Assembly: GCF_024494465.1 (NCBI RefSeq)
Contig: NZ_JAETXM010000012.1
Location: 60,569-124,568, forward strand
Reading direction: 5' to 3'
Source: Bacillus sp. V3B
GTDB lineage: Bacteria; Bacillota; Bacilli; Bacillales; Cytobacillaceae
Length of the DNA stretch: 64,000 nucleotides
A program made the translations under genes and the position numbers. Shown one piece after another: positions 8,252 to 17,076 of this stretch; position 1 is the stretch's first letter, and each line of letters opens with the position of its first letter. The notes beneath the pieces were generated by a model. It was not told the origin of the DNA. It searched no databases and saw nothing but the letters and a program-made list of their open reading frames with translations.

Positions 8252-9667
8252 TTGATAAAAGTTAAGGTTCGTTTACGGCCCATTGTAAGTAAGATAAATT
8301 TACCCACTGTTTTGAAAACAACTATACTTCCGGGCGACTCAATTGAAAGATTATTTATTGCAACCCAGGTAGGAGAGATCTTTTACATAGGAAACTCAAG
8401 TTTAAGGACTTTTTTAGATATTCGCCCGCGAATCATAAAACTAGGTGTTTCTGGTGGTGGATATGATGAACGGGGATTGCTAGGGCTAGCGTTTCATCCC
8501 GATTTTTATTATAACGGTCTGTTTTATCTTCATTATTCAGTAGCTGGAACACAAGGTCCGGGTGCTCTTCCTGAACCTTTTGAACCTAACCCGTGTGATC
8601 CCAGTACTTTAAACCTAAAGTGGACAAATAGAGAAACTCAATATGATCATATTGATACAGTTGAAGAATGGATTTTACAATCGAATGGTCCACCTCAAAA
8701 ACGACGGACATTACTTAACTTAAGAAGACCCTTTTTTAATCACAATGGTGTCAATAGCTTAACCTTTTCACCTGAAACAGGTAAACTTGTTTTAACAACT
8801 GGAGATGGTGGATCAGGCTATGATCCATTTAATTTAAGTCAGGACGATATGGAAATCGCAGGTAAAATAATTGAAATGGATGTAGTTCAGAATACATTTA
8901 TCCATAATCCACCCGTAGTCACACGTTTTAATGAACTTCCCGTACCTATTCAGGAAACACTTACAGTCATTGCCAAAGGGGTTCGCAATATACCAGGCAT
9001 TTCATTTCAAAGGTTTTATAATCAGTATATCAAATATGTGGGAAATGTCGGACAGGATTTGGTAGAGTCGATTTTTTCATTCGTTCATTATAAACCAATA
9101 CCAGTTACTCAGCTTATTCAAGCTTCTTTAAGAAACACCGAACCTGACCAAGAAGGATTTATTAACTTTGGCTGGCGAGGGTGGGAAGGCGCTTTTCCTA
9201 CTTCGATTATTAGGGGCTGCTCTGCAAATCCCACTTTGGATGAGAAAACAATTGCTTATTACAATGAAGCAGTAAAAACGTCAGTGAGACGTCTTCAGCC
9301 TTTAACTAGTTATTTTCAGAAAGATCCCCGACCCGATAAGTTTGGAGGAACTGCACTTACAGGAGTGCAAGCCTATATGGGGAATGGAATCCCCGATTTA
9401 ACAGGAAGCGTTGTGTTTACCGATTTTGCCCGGGATGAAGAATCCGGGCCTCCGATTAGAGGGGTTTTAGCTTATACCAGGGTAAGAACAGATTGTAAAC
9501 CAAATAATTTTAGTGTTATTGAAACCGATTATAATTTTGGGTCTCACTCAGCTTATTATGTTAGTTTGGGAACAAATCTAGATCAAACCAGACTATATTT
9601 AGGGGTTTATGGTTCTATGAGTGTGACTGATTTTAACAAAGGTACTGTTTTTGAAATTGTTCCATGA
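8252..9667 (+). CDS. PQQ-dependent sugar dehydrogenase-like beta-propeller protein
   Basis: A 471-residue protein of the glucose/sorbosone dehydrogenase (soluble PQQ-GDH, YliI/Hhip-like) six-bladed propeller family. The blade-1 signature is visible: RLFIATQVGEIFYI, then GGGYDERGLLGLAFHPDF at about residues 72-90, and GLFYLHYS. Later blades hold LTFSPETGKLVLTTGDGGSG and NFGWRGWEGAFP. No signal peptide is evident, unusual for enzymes that act outside the membrane. Start is TTG 8252, with AAGGAG about ten bases upstream. PQQ dependence is family inference, and no pqq genes are in the window. It is monocistronic. Confidence 0.8.
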   Translation: MIKVKVRLRPIVSKINLPTVLKTTILPGDSIERLFIATQVGEIFYIGNSSLRTFLDIRPRIIKLGVSGGGYDERGLLGLAFHPDFYYNGLFYLHYSVAGTQGPGALPEPFEPNPCDPSTLNLKWTNRETQYDHIDTVEEWILQSNGPPQKRRTLLNLRRPFFNHNGVNSLTFSPETGKLVLTTGDGGSGYDPFNLSQDDMEIAGKIIEMDVVQNTFIHNPPVVTRFNELPVPIQETLTVIAKGVRNIPGISFQRFYNQYIKYVGNVGQDLVESIFSFVHYKPIPVTQLIQASLRNTEPDQEGFINFGWRGWEGAFPTSIIRGCSANPTLDEKTIAYYNEAVKTSVRRLQPLTSYFQKDPRPDKFGGTALTGVQAYMGNGIPDLTGSVVFTDFARDEESGPPIRGVLAYTRVRTDCKPNNFSVIETDYNFGSHSAYYVSLGTNLDQTRLYLGVYGSMSVTDFNKGTVFEIVP

Positions 9668-9686
9668 TTCATACCTAAATGAGTCA

Positions 9687-10247
9687 CTAAGTAATAATGG
9701 TCTTTAATTTATAAAAAAAGAATAAAGCCATCTCAACCCATAACCAGTTATAAAGGAAAGAAAATAAAAAAATACTTCCTGTTGTAAGGAATGAAAAGGA
9801 ATCGGATACGGCTGGACCAAGAACGGGAAAGTGGAAAACATATAGTAGACTCATAATTCCTATCGTTAAGAGAATGGCACCAATAGAAATAATGCTTAAT
9901 CTCTTCTTGAAAAAGGAAAAAGCTGCACCTATACCAATCCCTAGCAACCCTGTTGTAAAAGGAAAAACGACTAGTTCACTTGGAAACAGAATGAATAGCA
10001 ACAGGATGGTAAGAAAATAAGACATCACTCCCATCTGAAGGGAAAACATGGCACCAATCAGAATGGGTAAAGTGGCAAATGGGCTGATAAAATATCCGAT
10101 CCCTGGTAAAAAGCCACCTGCTGCTTGAAGTACAGCAGCCATACAGGCGAGAAAAGATCCTAAAACAAGCCTCTTCGCTTTTGTATGTTTACGAAATTCT
10201 AATTGGGCAAATCGAACATCATCTGAAATTGATTTAAAAAAATACAT
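9687..10247 (-). CDS. Multi-pass membrane protein, ECF S-component-like
   Basis: 186 residues with about five or six hydrophobic segments after a short charged N-terminus (FRKHTKAKR). The layout RLVLGSFLACMAAVLQAAGG followed by ISPFATLPILIGAMF resembles S-components of energy-coupling-factor vitamin transporters, which pair with EcfAAT encoded elsewhere. No binding residues can be assigned to a ligand. It stands alone, convergent with the sugar dehydrogenase gene 20 bases away. The family call is tentative. Confidence 0.5.
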   Translation of the reverse strand: MYFFKSISDDVRFAQLEFRKHTKAKRLVLGSFLACMAAVLQAAGGFLPGIGYFISPFATLPILIGAMFSLQMGVMSYFLTILLLFILFPSELVVFPFTTGLLGIGIGAAFSFFKKRLSIISIGAILLTIGIMSLLYVFHFPVLGPAVSDSFSFLTTGSIFLFSFLYNWLWVEMALFFFYKLKTIIT

Positions 10248-10486
10248 CGGTCTACCTCATTCAAAACGGTTTTTAGATACAATACAATATATTAACCATT
10301 GATTAGAGATGGAACTATGATTAAAAATCCATCGAGTAATACCCTATGATAATAAGTAGATGAAATAATTCCCTACTAATCTAACTATTTTTTTGCTTCT
10401 AAACAAAAGTACACACCTTTATTATGCAGAATGATTTCTCTAAATTGAATATTTCTCAAAGTTCTTCTTTGGTATATGGAACATAA
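10248..10486. other. Intergenic, nothing recognised
   Basis: AT-rich DNA upstream of the membrane protein gene. It presumably holds that gene's promoter. No repeat or RNA is seen. Confidence 0.3.
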
Positions 10487-10526
10487 GAAAAGGGAGAGTA
10501 ATCATGATGATTGGCTCTCCCTTTTT
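10487..10526 (-). terminator. Terminator of the ABC-F gene
   Basis: AAAAGGGAGAG and CTCTCCCTTTTT pair. On the minus strand the stem ends in CCCTTTTCTTAT. Confidence 0.7.
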
Positions 10527-10577
10527 CCTATTCATATGGGTGGTCAGAAACGGCGTCCCCTACTCAACCGTTCCAGT

Positions 10578-12134
10578 TTATATGACTTTCGTTGTCCATG
10601 ATTCTACGTCCCAAATATCGGTTACCACGTCTTGGTAAAACTCAGGTTCATGAGAGATAAGGAGTATGCTTCCCTTATACGATTTCAAAGCTCGTTTAAG
10701 CTCAGCTTTTGCATCTTTATCTAAATGGTTGGTTGGCTCATCGAAAACAAGGACATTGCTTTCTTGGTTAAGGAGCTTACATAACCGGACTTTCGCTTGC
10801 TCTCCACCACTTAAAACCGATATTTTACTTTCAATGTGTTTTCTCGTTAACCCACATCTTGCAAGAGCAGCGCGTATCTGTCCTTGGCTTAAATGAGGAA
10901 ACGTATTCGATATTTCTTCGATACATGTGTTTTGATTTTCCGTTTTCACTTCTTGTTCAAAATATCCAACATACTGGTATTCACCGCGTTCAAGTGCACC
11001 AGAAAGAGATCTGATTTCTCCGAGCAAGCTACGAAGGAGTGTAGTCTTACCGATCCCATTCGCTCCAACTAATGCAACTTTTTGTCCACGCTCTATATAA
11101 AGATTTAACGGTTTTGATAGTGGCTCTTCGTATCCAATGACAAATTCTTTCGTTTCAAAAATTAATTTACCTGAGGTTCTTGCTTCTTTAAAATTGAAAT
11201 CAGGTTTTGGTCGTTCCTGTGCGATTTCAATAACGTCCATTTTATCAAGTTTTTTCTGTCTGGACATGGCAAGGCTACTAGTAGATGCCCTTGCCTTATT
11301 ACGGGCTACAAAATCCTTTAAACTAGAAATTTCTGATTGTTGTCTCTTAAAAGCAGCTTCAACTTGTATTTTTTTAGCTTCATAGACAATCAGGAAATTG
11401 TTGTAATCACCCACGTAGCGATTTAATTTTTGATTTTCTAAATGGTAGATCACATTTGCAACGCTATTAAGAAATGGAATGTCATGAGAAATTAATAAAA
11501 AAGCATTTTCGTATTCTTGCAGGTAGCGTCTTAACCACTCAATGTGTTGTTCGTCTAAATAGTTTGTAGGCTCATCTAAAAGAAGAATATCTGGTTTCTC
11601 AAGTAAAAGCTTGGCTAATAAAACCTTTGTTCGTTGCCCACCGCTTAAATCATGAACATCTTTTTCTAATCCTATACCATCAAGACCAAGTCCTCTTGCC
11701 ACTTCTTCTACTTTAGAATCAATAATATAGAAATCATTATTTGTTAATGTTTCTTGTAATGTACCAACTTTATCTAACAACTTTTCCATTTCTTCAGGTG
11801 TAACGTCAGATATTTTTTCGTAAATTGTATGAATATTCATTTCGATGTCAAAGAGATATTGAAAAGCCGTATTTAGTACGTCACGGATTGTCATTCCCTG
11901 TTGTAAAACAGTATGTTGATCAAGATAACCGACTCGCTGATGCTTAGCCCATTCTACTTTTCCATCATCAGGCTGAAGTTGCCCTGTAATGATATTCATA
12001 AACGTTGATTTACCTTCACCGTTTGCCCCAATTAAAGCGATATGTTCTCCTTTTAACAGGCGGAAGGAAACATGATCAAAGATCGTACGATCGCCAAATC
12101 CGTGGTTTAGGTCTGTAACCGTTAGTATACTCAT
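10578..12134 (-). CDS. yfmM: ABC-F family ATPase (YfmM-like)
   Basis: Cytoplasmic ribosome-associated ABC-F ATPase with two nucleotide-binding domains and no membrane domain. Domain 1 has Walker A GANGEGKST (about residue 36), signature LSGGQRTKVLLAKLLL and Walker B LLLDEPTNYLD. The linker (KDFVARNKARASTSSLAMSR) is charged. Domain 2 has GANGIGKTT, LSGGEQAKVRLCKLL and VFDEPTNHLD. The 518-residue length and the opening SILTVTDLNHGFGDRTIF match my memory of Bacillus subtilis YfmM. These proteins resolve stalled or translation-defective ribosomes, and some give antibiotic resistance. It is monocistronic with its own terminator. Confidence 0.88.
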   Translation of the reverse strand: MSILTVTDLNHGFGDRTIFDHVSFRLLKGEHIALIGANGEGKSTFMNIITGQLQPDDGKVEWAKHQRVGYLDQHTVLQQGMTIRDVLNTAFQYLFDIEMNIHTIYEKISDVTPEEMEKLLDKVGTLQETLTNNDFYIIDSKVEEVARGLGLDGIGLEKDVHDLSGGQRTKVLLAKLLLEKPDILLLDEPTNYLDEQHIEWLRRYLQEYENAFLLISHDIPFLNSVANVIYHLENQKLNRYVGDYNNFLIVYEAKKIQVEAAFKRQQSEISSLKDFVARNKARASTSSLAMSRQKKLDKMDVIEIAQERPKPDFNFKEARTSGKLIFETKEFVIGYEEPLSKPLNLYIERGQKVALVGANGIGKTTLLRSLLGEIRSLSGALERGEYQYVGYFEQEVKTENQNTCIEEISNTFPHLSQGQIRAALARCGLTRKHIESKISVLSGGEQAKVRLCKLLNQESNVLVFDEPTNHLDKDAKAELKRALKSYKGSILLISHEPEFYQDVVTDIWDVESWTTKVI

Positions 12135-12282
12135 ATATTTAACCTCATTTACATTTCATCTTATTTTGTTTAGAAAATATTTATCTATTTGTTCAACTGA
12201 TTGTTAGAAGTCAATATTGAACTATAACACAAATAATGCAATAGTTTAATGGTATAAATTGTAAATGGATTCAGGTGAGAGA

Positions 12283-12400
12283 TATGGGGACAGGTGTCTC
12301 GTTCCATCAAATATTTCTTTACTGCTTGTACTTTTTCTTCTGGAGAAAAGTTCACTATAAAAAATACACCTCCAATTGTTAGTTGTGTCTAACAATTGGG
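12283..12400 (-). mobile_element. IS3/IS150-type insertion sequence end remnant
   Basis: On the minus strand an inverted-repeat end containing TGTTAGACACAACTAACA (about 12379-12396) is followed by GGAGGTG and the first codons of a transposase OrfA-like protein (NFSPEEKVQAVKKYL). It breaks off after about 20 residues at a GACACCTGTCCCC sequence. The end directly abuts the VWA remnant at 12408. This is a solo end, not a working element. Confidence 0.45.
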
Positions 12401-12407
12401 GTGCAGT

Positions 12408-12690
12408 TCAAAAATTAATTTTTACTCTTTGTCTATCTGTTTTTTTGTAATAAGTTCCGTTTCCTGCAGCAGCCGTTTCCTTCAACTGTTTCTGACCTGC
12501 ATCGTCCACATTAAATCCAATAATATTTACTTTCACATTTAAATCAGAGTTTGCTAGTTTTTTAGCTTCTTCAACAGGATTTCCTCCACAGGTTTCAATT
12601 CCATCGCTTACAATGAATAGAATATTTTCCGAGTTTTCCGATGCTTTTGCTTTTAAATCACCATAAGCAGATTGAATAGTACGAGGTTGC
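12408..12690 (-). pseudogene. VWA-domain protein remnant
   Basis: About 90 codons of a von Willebrand factor A domain survive: ENSENILFIVSDGIETCGG followed by VKVNIIGFNVDDAGQ and AAAGNGTYYKK. The DGIETCGG loop is typical of Bacillus YwmC/YwmD-like secreted VWA proteins. The N-terminal half with the MIDAS DxSxS is missing, and the reading frame ends three codons after reaching the IS-like end, so both sides are damaged. Confidence 0.6.
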
Positions 12691-12712
12691 CCTTAACCCC
12701 CTCGTACTATTC
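12674..12712 (-). terminator. Hairpin after the metallo-hydrolase gene
   Basis: GAATAGTACGAGG and CCTCGTACTATTC are perfect 13-base arms located directly after the stop of the next gene upstream. There is no clear T-run. It also forms the junction with the VWA remnant. Confidence 0.5.
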
Positions 12713-13675
12713 TTATTCATTCAAATAATAATATTGTATACCTTCTTTTAAGTAGGATTTAATTTTTACTTGGGATTCTAAATACATACATCTTGTAATG
12801 GTAGCCATAAACGGAGTAAATAAATGTGCGTTTCTATAGGTCTCTTGGCATAATTGCCATGCTGTTTTTTCTTCTTCTCGAACAGAGTCTATAATTTGAT
12901 CCATACGATGGATATGGCCGGATTTTATTTCTTCCATTCGCTGATCCAAGCTCTCCATAATGTTTCCGTGTCCCGGAAGAGCTAGCTTCACTTCATAATC
13001 CTTTACTTTATCCAAAGAATTAAAATAAGCCATTAGTGGATTTTGATCTATTTCAGATTCACGCAAAATAACAGGTGATAATTTCTCTAATATATGGTCA
13101 CCAACTACCATAATTTGTTTTTCACGCTGATAAAAACACATATGATCGTAGCAATGACCTGGTGTCCATATGACCTCATATTTGTCATTTCCTAGCTGTA
13201 CATTTTCGTTGTAATCGAATAGTCCATTTGGTTCGAATTCATAAAAAGGAGTACTATCGTCTTTTTCTTTCATATGTGAAAAGCTTGTCGTTCCATGTTG
13301 CTCAAACATATTAAGTATAAAATTAACATAATTTTTATCTTGTCGTCGTATTATTTCCTGATAACCAAGTTTGGAAATATAAACAGGGATCCCGTGTTTT
13401 TCCTGGAACCACTTCGCAAGTCCTATGTGATCAATATGAAAATGTGTCAAAACGACTTTCTCCATCTTCATTCCCAATGCCATTAAATTCTCCCAAATAT
13501 TGATTCCTACCTGGGAATAACTGCCCGTATCAACCACCGTATATCCATTACTGCCCTTAAATAAATAACAATTTACTTGCTCCATGCCAAATGAATAAGG
13601 TAAAGATAACAAATAAATATCTTCATTCACCTTTTTCAGCGTTGGCACAGGACCACGTCGATTAGAATTTTTCAT
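12713..13675 (-). CDS. Metallo-beta-lactamase-fold hydrolase
   Basis: A 320-residue soluble MBL-fold protein. The zinc motif THFHIDHIGLA (HxHxDH) lies at about residues 97-107, with later ligands in TPGHCYDH and ALPGHG, giving a binuclear zinc site. The C-terminal extension after residue 240 (helical, HRMDQIIDSVREEEKTAW) is a winged-helix-like part common in thioesterase/glyoxalase-like members. It is monocistronic. The substrate is unknown; thioester or lactone hydrolysis is typical of this branch. Confidence 0.8.
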   Translation of the reverse strand: MKNSNRRGPVPTLKKVNEDIYLLSLPYSFGMEQVNCYLFKGSNGYTVVDTGSYSQVGINIWENLMALGMKMEKVVLTHFHIDHIGLAKWFQEKHGIPVYISKLGYQEIIRRQDKNYVNFILNMFEQHGTTSFSHMKEKDDSTPFYEFEPNGLFDYNENVQLGNDKYEVIWTPGHCYDHMCFYQREKQIMVVGDHILEKLSPVILRESEIDQNPLMAYFNSLDKVKDYEVKLALPGHGNIMESLDQRMEEIKSGHIHRMDQIIDSVREEEKTAWQLCQETYRNAHLFTPFMATITRCMYLESQVKIKSYLKEGIQYYYLNE

Positions 13676-13710
13676 AAAATAACACGGCTTCCTTCTCTCA
13701 ATCGATAAGT

Positions 13711-14166
13711 TTATGTGTACAGATTACCATAAATAGTAAGAAAAGTCTTACAAAAGAACTTCATCTTTCCACTTTGACCGATTTGATCAGCTGGATGGAA
13801 CCAGCCATTATCGACTAATGGACGTATAACAGCCAATTTAGCACCAGCTGCATCTGCAAAGTCTTGAGCTATACTTAAATTATCTTTTTTTCCGATACCA
13901 CGGCCAATGGAGACGATGAATTCTGCATTTTCTACTGTTAAGGTCTCTTCTACTAATGGTTGTTCTTCAATAATTTCATAATCAAAGTCATTTTCAACCA
14001 CATTCAACCACAATCGTTTCTATGATTACTTCCCCTCTCCGATTGATATTAGGCAATAAGACTGGGAAAATATTTGGACGTACCGTTACCATTTGTGGAC
14101 GTGCTTCCGGAACAATCATTTTACACATAATATTTCCGCCAAATGATGGTTTAATTTGTTCTAAAA
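13711..14166 (-). pseudogene. etfA: Electron transfer flavoprotein alpha-subunit remnant
   Basis: The upstream piece (about 14166-14020) reads PSFGGNIMCKMIVPEARPQM then VTVRPNIFPVLLP. A frame change near 14000-14020 leads into VSIGRGIGKKDNLSIAQDFA and VIRPLVDNGWFHPADQIGQS. These are consecutive conserved segments of ETF alpha at the start of its FAD domain. The N-terminal part and the remaining C-terminal FAD domain are lost. It is non-functional; the working etfAB must be elsewhere. Confidence 0.75.
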
Positions 14167-14168
14167 TG

Positions 14169-14226
14169 CAAAAAATAGGCGATAGGCACCTTCCATTATT
14201 TGGATGATGCCTATCGCCTATTTTTT
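14169..14226 (-). terminator. Strong bidirectional terminator
   Basis: AAAAAATAGGCGATAGGCA pairs with TGCCTATCGCCTATTTTTT, a 19-base near-perfect stem. It overlaps the stop codon of the HAD gene. Confidence 0.85.
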
Positions 14227-14967
14227 GTAAATTAGACTCTCCTCTTGAATATGTTGATGAATGACATCCGGTACTTCCTGAAGAGAATCTAATTTATAGA
14301 AAGCCCTTTTCGGCTCCACCTTAATGTCCACTTCGTTATATTTCCATTCCATTTCTGCAGGAATGTGAATCGCATTGATGTTCCGCTCCAATGCGGGCAC
14401 GATATCTGTTCTTAATGAATTTCCAACCATCCACGTGATTTCAGGATCCGCATCAATGGTTTTTAATATATCAGATAAAGCGGTCGTATCTTTATGTTCA
14501 GAAATAAAGATACGATGTTCAAAAAAGATAGTCAGTTCTAATTGGGCAATTTTCCTGCGTTGATTGGCGTCATCGCCGCCTGTGTGCAAATACAATTCGT
14601 GTCCAGCATCTTTTAATTCTTGCAGGGTTTCATTCATATAGGGAATTGGTTCTACCGGGAATTTAAATACTTTATACCCTAACTCCCTTATATAATCCAT
14701 TTCATCTTTTTTCTTTTCTTTTCCCGTTACATTGCAAAAGTATTGATAGGTACGAACAAAAGACTCAGGAAAGCGGTCTGAATCTAAACCATGAACGCTA
14801 ATAGCTTCGATATCCATTGCGAGTTGTTTCTGTCTTATTTCCTTTTTTGTTAAAGAGTTAAACCATCCTTTCATTTGGTCGGTAAACATTCCGATCACTT
14901 GATTAAAATACCTGTTACAATAGGCTAATGTATCGTCAAGATTAAACAATATGTTCTGTTTTTCCAT
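14218..14967 (-). CDS. HAD-superfamily protein with Asn in place of nucleophilic Asp
   Basis: A 249-residue haloacid-dehalogenase-fold protein. Motif I reads ILFNLDDTL (residues 6-14), where the nucleophile position is Asn9 (codon AAT) instead of Asp. Motif II lies in YLHTGG and motif IV in WMVGNSLRTDIVPA. The helical cap (about residues 20-110) is of the YjjG/PhnX type. Family members are phosphatases. With Asn at the nucleophile this copy is either inactive, self-deamidating or a binding protein. Start ATG 14967 has a GGGGT-type site. It is monocistronic. Confidence 0.8.
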   Translation of the reverse strand: MEKQNILFNLDDTLAYCNRYFNQVIGMFTDQMKGWFNSLTKKEIRQKQLAMDIEAISVHGLDSDRFPESFVRTYQYFCNVTGKEKKKDEMDYIRELGYKVFKFPVEPIPYMNETLQELKDAGHELYLHTGGDDANQRRKIAQLELTIFFEHRIFISEHKDTTALSDILKTIDADPEITWMVGNSLRTDIVPALERNINAIHIPAEMEWKYNEVDIKVEPKRAFYKLDSLQEVPDVIHQHIQEESLIYKK

Positions 14968-15064
14968 GGGTACCCCTTCGTAAGATGATTTTCGCTCTTT
15001 TTATTTTTCCACATGGATCCGATTACTATTACCTAAAAATAAACTATCTCATTCCCCATGTTTT

Positions 15065-15240
15065 TTAATGAAATTTTTCTTCAACTTGCTTCTTTTGTTT
15101 TTCAAGATAAAAATTACTGAGAACGCGGCTTCCACCCCGCAATATTTCATTAAGATAATCTGCTAGCGGGGCTGTTTCGGCTTCTTTTTCAATGGCGACA
15201 AACGTCAATACGTTTTTTGTACTCTTCCCCTGACAAACCA
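15065..15240 (-). pseudogene. Unrecognised C-terminal coding fragment
   Basis: About 57 codons are open up to TAA at 15065, with text VLTFVAIEKEAETAPLADYL and VLSNFYLEKQKKQVEEKFH. There is no start with a ribosome binding site; a second frame carries plausible text just upstream (LSGEEYKKRIDVCRH), suggesting a frameshifted relic. I do not recognise the family. Confidence 0.3.
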
Positions 15241-15245
15241 ATAGA

Positions 15246-15281
15246 AAAAGCCGAAATTACCCAGTAATGGTTTCGGCTTTA
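15246..15281 (-). terminator. Hairpin downstream of the DoxX gene
   Basis: AAAAGCCGAAA and TTTCGGCTTT can pair. It is probably the terminator of the DoxX gene whose stop is at 15330. Confidence 0.55.
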
Positions 15282-15329
15282 GCTTCATTTCTAAGTATAT
15301 TCAATTAAGGAAAGAAGACTTTTTTCGGG

Positions 15330-15827
15330 TTAATTTTCTGCAGAAACCGCAACATCAAATTCGTTTGTTTTCTTGTTCGTAAATTGACGGATATAAGGTA
15401 ATACCCAACGGTCTAGACCAATTTTTCCTGCATTCGTACCAGCCACAAGAATGAATACACCTAATAATACCATTAGCGCATTCGGATTTGCTACTCCTGA
15501 GAATAGGAAAGAAAAATTCATGACCACTCCAAAGAAAGCAGCAGCTGTTGTGAAACAACCTACGATCAATCCAAGTCCGACTAAAAATTCTCCCCATGGA
15601 ACTAACACGTTAAATAGTTCAACATTTGGAAGTGCAATTCCACCTAGAAAAGATGCCCACCAGCCCTCAACTCCAGGATTCTTTATGACTCCTTGTAGGA
15701 AACCAGAAGCATCAAATCCACCGCTGACTTTTTCCCATCCATGAGTCAAAAATGTATACCCTAAGTACAATCTAAATATCGTAAGAATAATAGAAGAAAC
15801 ATTACTTTCTCTTAACCATTTAACCAT
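15330..15827 (-). CDS. DoxX-family membrane protein
   Basis: A 165-residue protein with four hydrophobic helices of the DoxX/TQO small-subunit family (RLYLGYTFLTHGWEKVSGGF, later LVPWGEFLVGLGLIVG and IGLDRWVLPY). Members occur with quinone-detoxifying dioxygenases and in thiosulfate:quinone oxidoreduction. ATG 15827 is chosen because AAGGAG lies eight bases before it, rather than the GTG at 15836. An MhqR-like half-conserved box stands 50 bases upstream, so quinone-responsive control is likely. It is monocistronic. Confidence 0.85.
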   Translation of the reverse strand: MVKWLRESNVSSIILTIFRLYLGYTFLTHGWEKVSGGFDASGFLQGVIKNPGVEGWWASFLGGIALPNVELFNVLVPWGEFLVGLGLIVGCFTTAAAFFGVVMNFSFLFSGVANPNALMVLLGVFILVAGTNAGKIGLDRWVLPYIRQFTNKKTNEFDVAVSAEN

Positions 15828-15877
15828 TATTACCACTCCTTATGTGTTAATTACTTCACAAATAGATTGTACTACAT

Positions 15878-15895
15878 TATCTCGAATTAAATATA
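15878..15895 (-). promoter_or_regulatory. MhqR-like operator, half conserved
   Basis: TATCTCGAATTAAATATA matches the left half of the MhqR-type palindrome seen intact at 53089-53106. It is placed about 50 bases upstream of the DoxX start. Confidence 0.4.
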
Positions 15896-16008
15896 TTTAT
15901 GTTAAACATTTCACATTCCTGAAATACTTCTTTGACAACTTTATGAACTATAGTTTTTGTCTATTGATTTATGACTACTTATTTATTAAGGACGATCTTT
16001 TAAAATCT

Positions 16009-16040
16009 GAAAAAGGAGCAACTTTCTCTGCTCCTTTTTC
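16009..16040 (-). terminator. Terminator of the glycerophosphodiesterase gene
   Basis: GAAAAAGGAGCA and TGCTCCTTTTTC flank an eight-base loop. It works in either direction. Confidence 0.7.
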
Positions 16041-16078
16041 ATAACTCTTGATGTAATGTGCTTTTCAAAAATAAACGA

Positions 16079-16918
16079 TTAGTTTCTCGGATCTACATAA
16101 TCGGGATAATCACTAATAATCGCGTCAACTCCCATATCAAATAGGAAATTGGCTGCTTCTTGACTACGCACCGTCCATGATCCAATCTGCATACCAAGTG
16201 AGTGAACTTGTTCTACTAATTCTTCTGTCACAATTCCATAGCTTGGGTTAAACCAATCCGCGTATGCAGAAAATTCTTGTAAGGCTTGTTCTGTTATGTG
16301 TGCACGATTAGACGTTAACACCCCGATTGAAACATGAGGAAGAAGCTCATTCATTTTTTTCATAGATTCAAAGTTAAACGATTGAATAATGATTTTTTCG
16401 TTTTGTGGTTTATCAAGATTTCGTTCTTTTAATTCTTCTGCTACTTGTTCTTCAATTCCAGGATAAAGCTCTGGAGCTTTTAATTCGATTAAAATACCCA
16501 TTTTTCCGTGATAGCGCTCAAGGATTTCCTCAAATGTTGGGATTTGTTCACCAGCAAATTCTTCCCCTTTCCAGCTACCCGCATCAAGGCTTCTTAGTTG
16601 TTCAAACATTAAATCCCCTACTTTTCCCGTTCCATCTGTTGTACGATCCACTGTTGTATCATGGATTAGTACTAATTTGCCATCTTTACTTCTTTGAACA
16701 TCGATTTCAATATAATCGGCCTTCATATCTACTGCTAGATCGAAACCAGCGATCGTATTTTCAGGTGCATATCCTGTTGCACCACGATGCGCCACATTAT
16801 CCACCTGTTTTCTTTCTCCTACTGTTGGTTCTGCTGCAAACGCCTGGCTGAACGGACTGAATAACAACGAAAAGGCTACCCCTGCACCTACTAATAATTT
16901 TTTACTCACGTTCTCCAT
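16079..16918 (-). CDS. glpQ: Secreted glycerophosphodiester phosphodiesterase
   Basis: Hydrolyses glycerophosphodiesters to glycerol-3-phosphate plus an alcohol, outside the membrane. It has a Sec signal peptide at residues 1-28 (LLVGAGVAFSLLFSPFSQAF, then AA). The catalytic GDPD core begins VAHRGATGYAPENTIAGF, with the Glu-x-Asp pair in YIEIDVQRSKDG and the second histidine in LIHDTTVDRTTDG. The C-terminal GSWTVRS and ISDYPDYV are also family marks. It is 279 residues, the usual length for Bacillus GlpQ-type enzymes. It is monocistronic. The role is likely phosphate or glycerol scavenging from phospholipid or teichoic-acid debris. Confidence 0.9.
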   Translation of the reverse strand: MENVSKKLLVGAGVAFSLLFSPFSQAFAAEPTVGERKQVDNVAHRGATGYAPENTIAGFDLAVDMKADYIEIDVQRSKDGKLVLIHDTTVDRTTDGTGKVGDLMFEQLRSLDAGSWKGEEFAGEQIPTFEEILERYHGKMGILIELKAPELYPGIEEQVAEELKERNLDKPQNEKIIIQSFNFESMKKMNELLPHVSIGVLTSNRAHITEQALQEFSAYADWFNPSYGIVTEELVEQVHSLGMQIGSWTVRSQEAANFLFDMGVDAIISDYPDYVDPRN

Positions 16919-17076
16919 CTCCTATCTAAAATATGTCTTCAACTAGTATTCTAGAAAAGGGATGTTGACCTAGTATGTAGTTCTGTTTACATCTCATTGA
17001 GGATTGTGTAAAAAAAATTAGTCTATTCTCCTTACTATTATTTACAACTATAGTAAAGAAATGAATGAATAGTATT

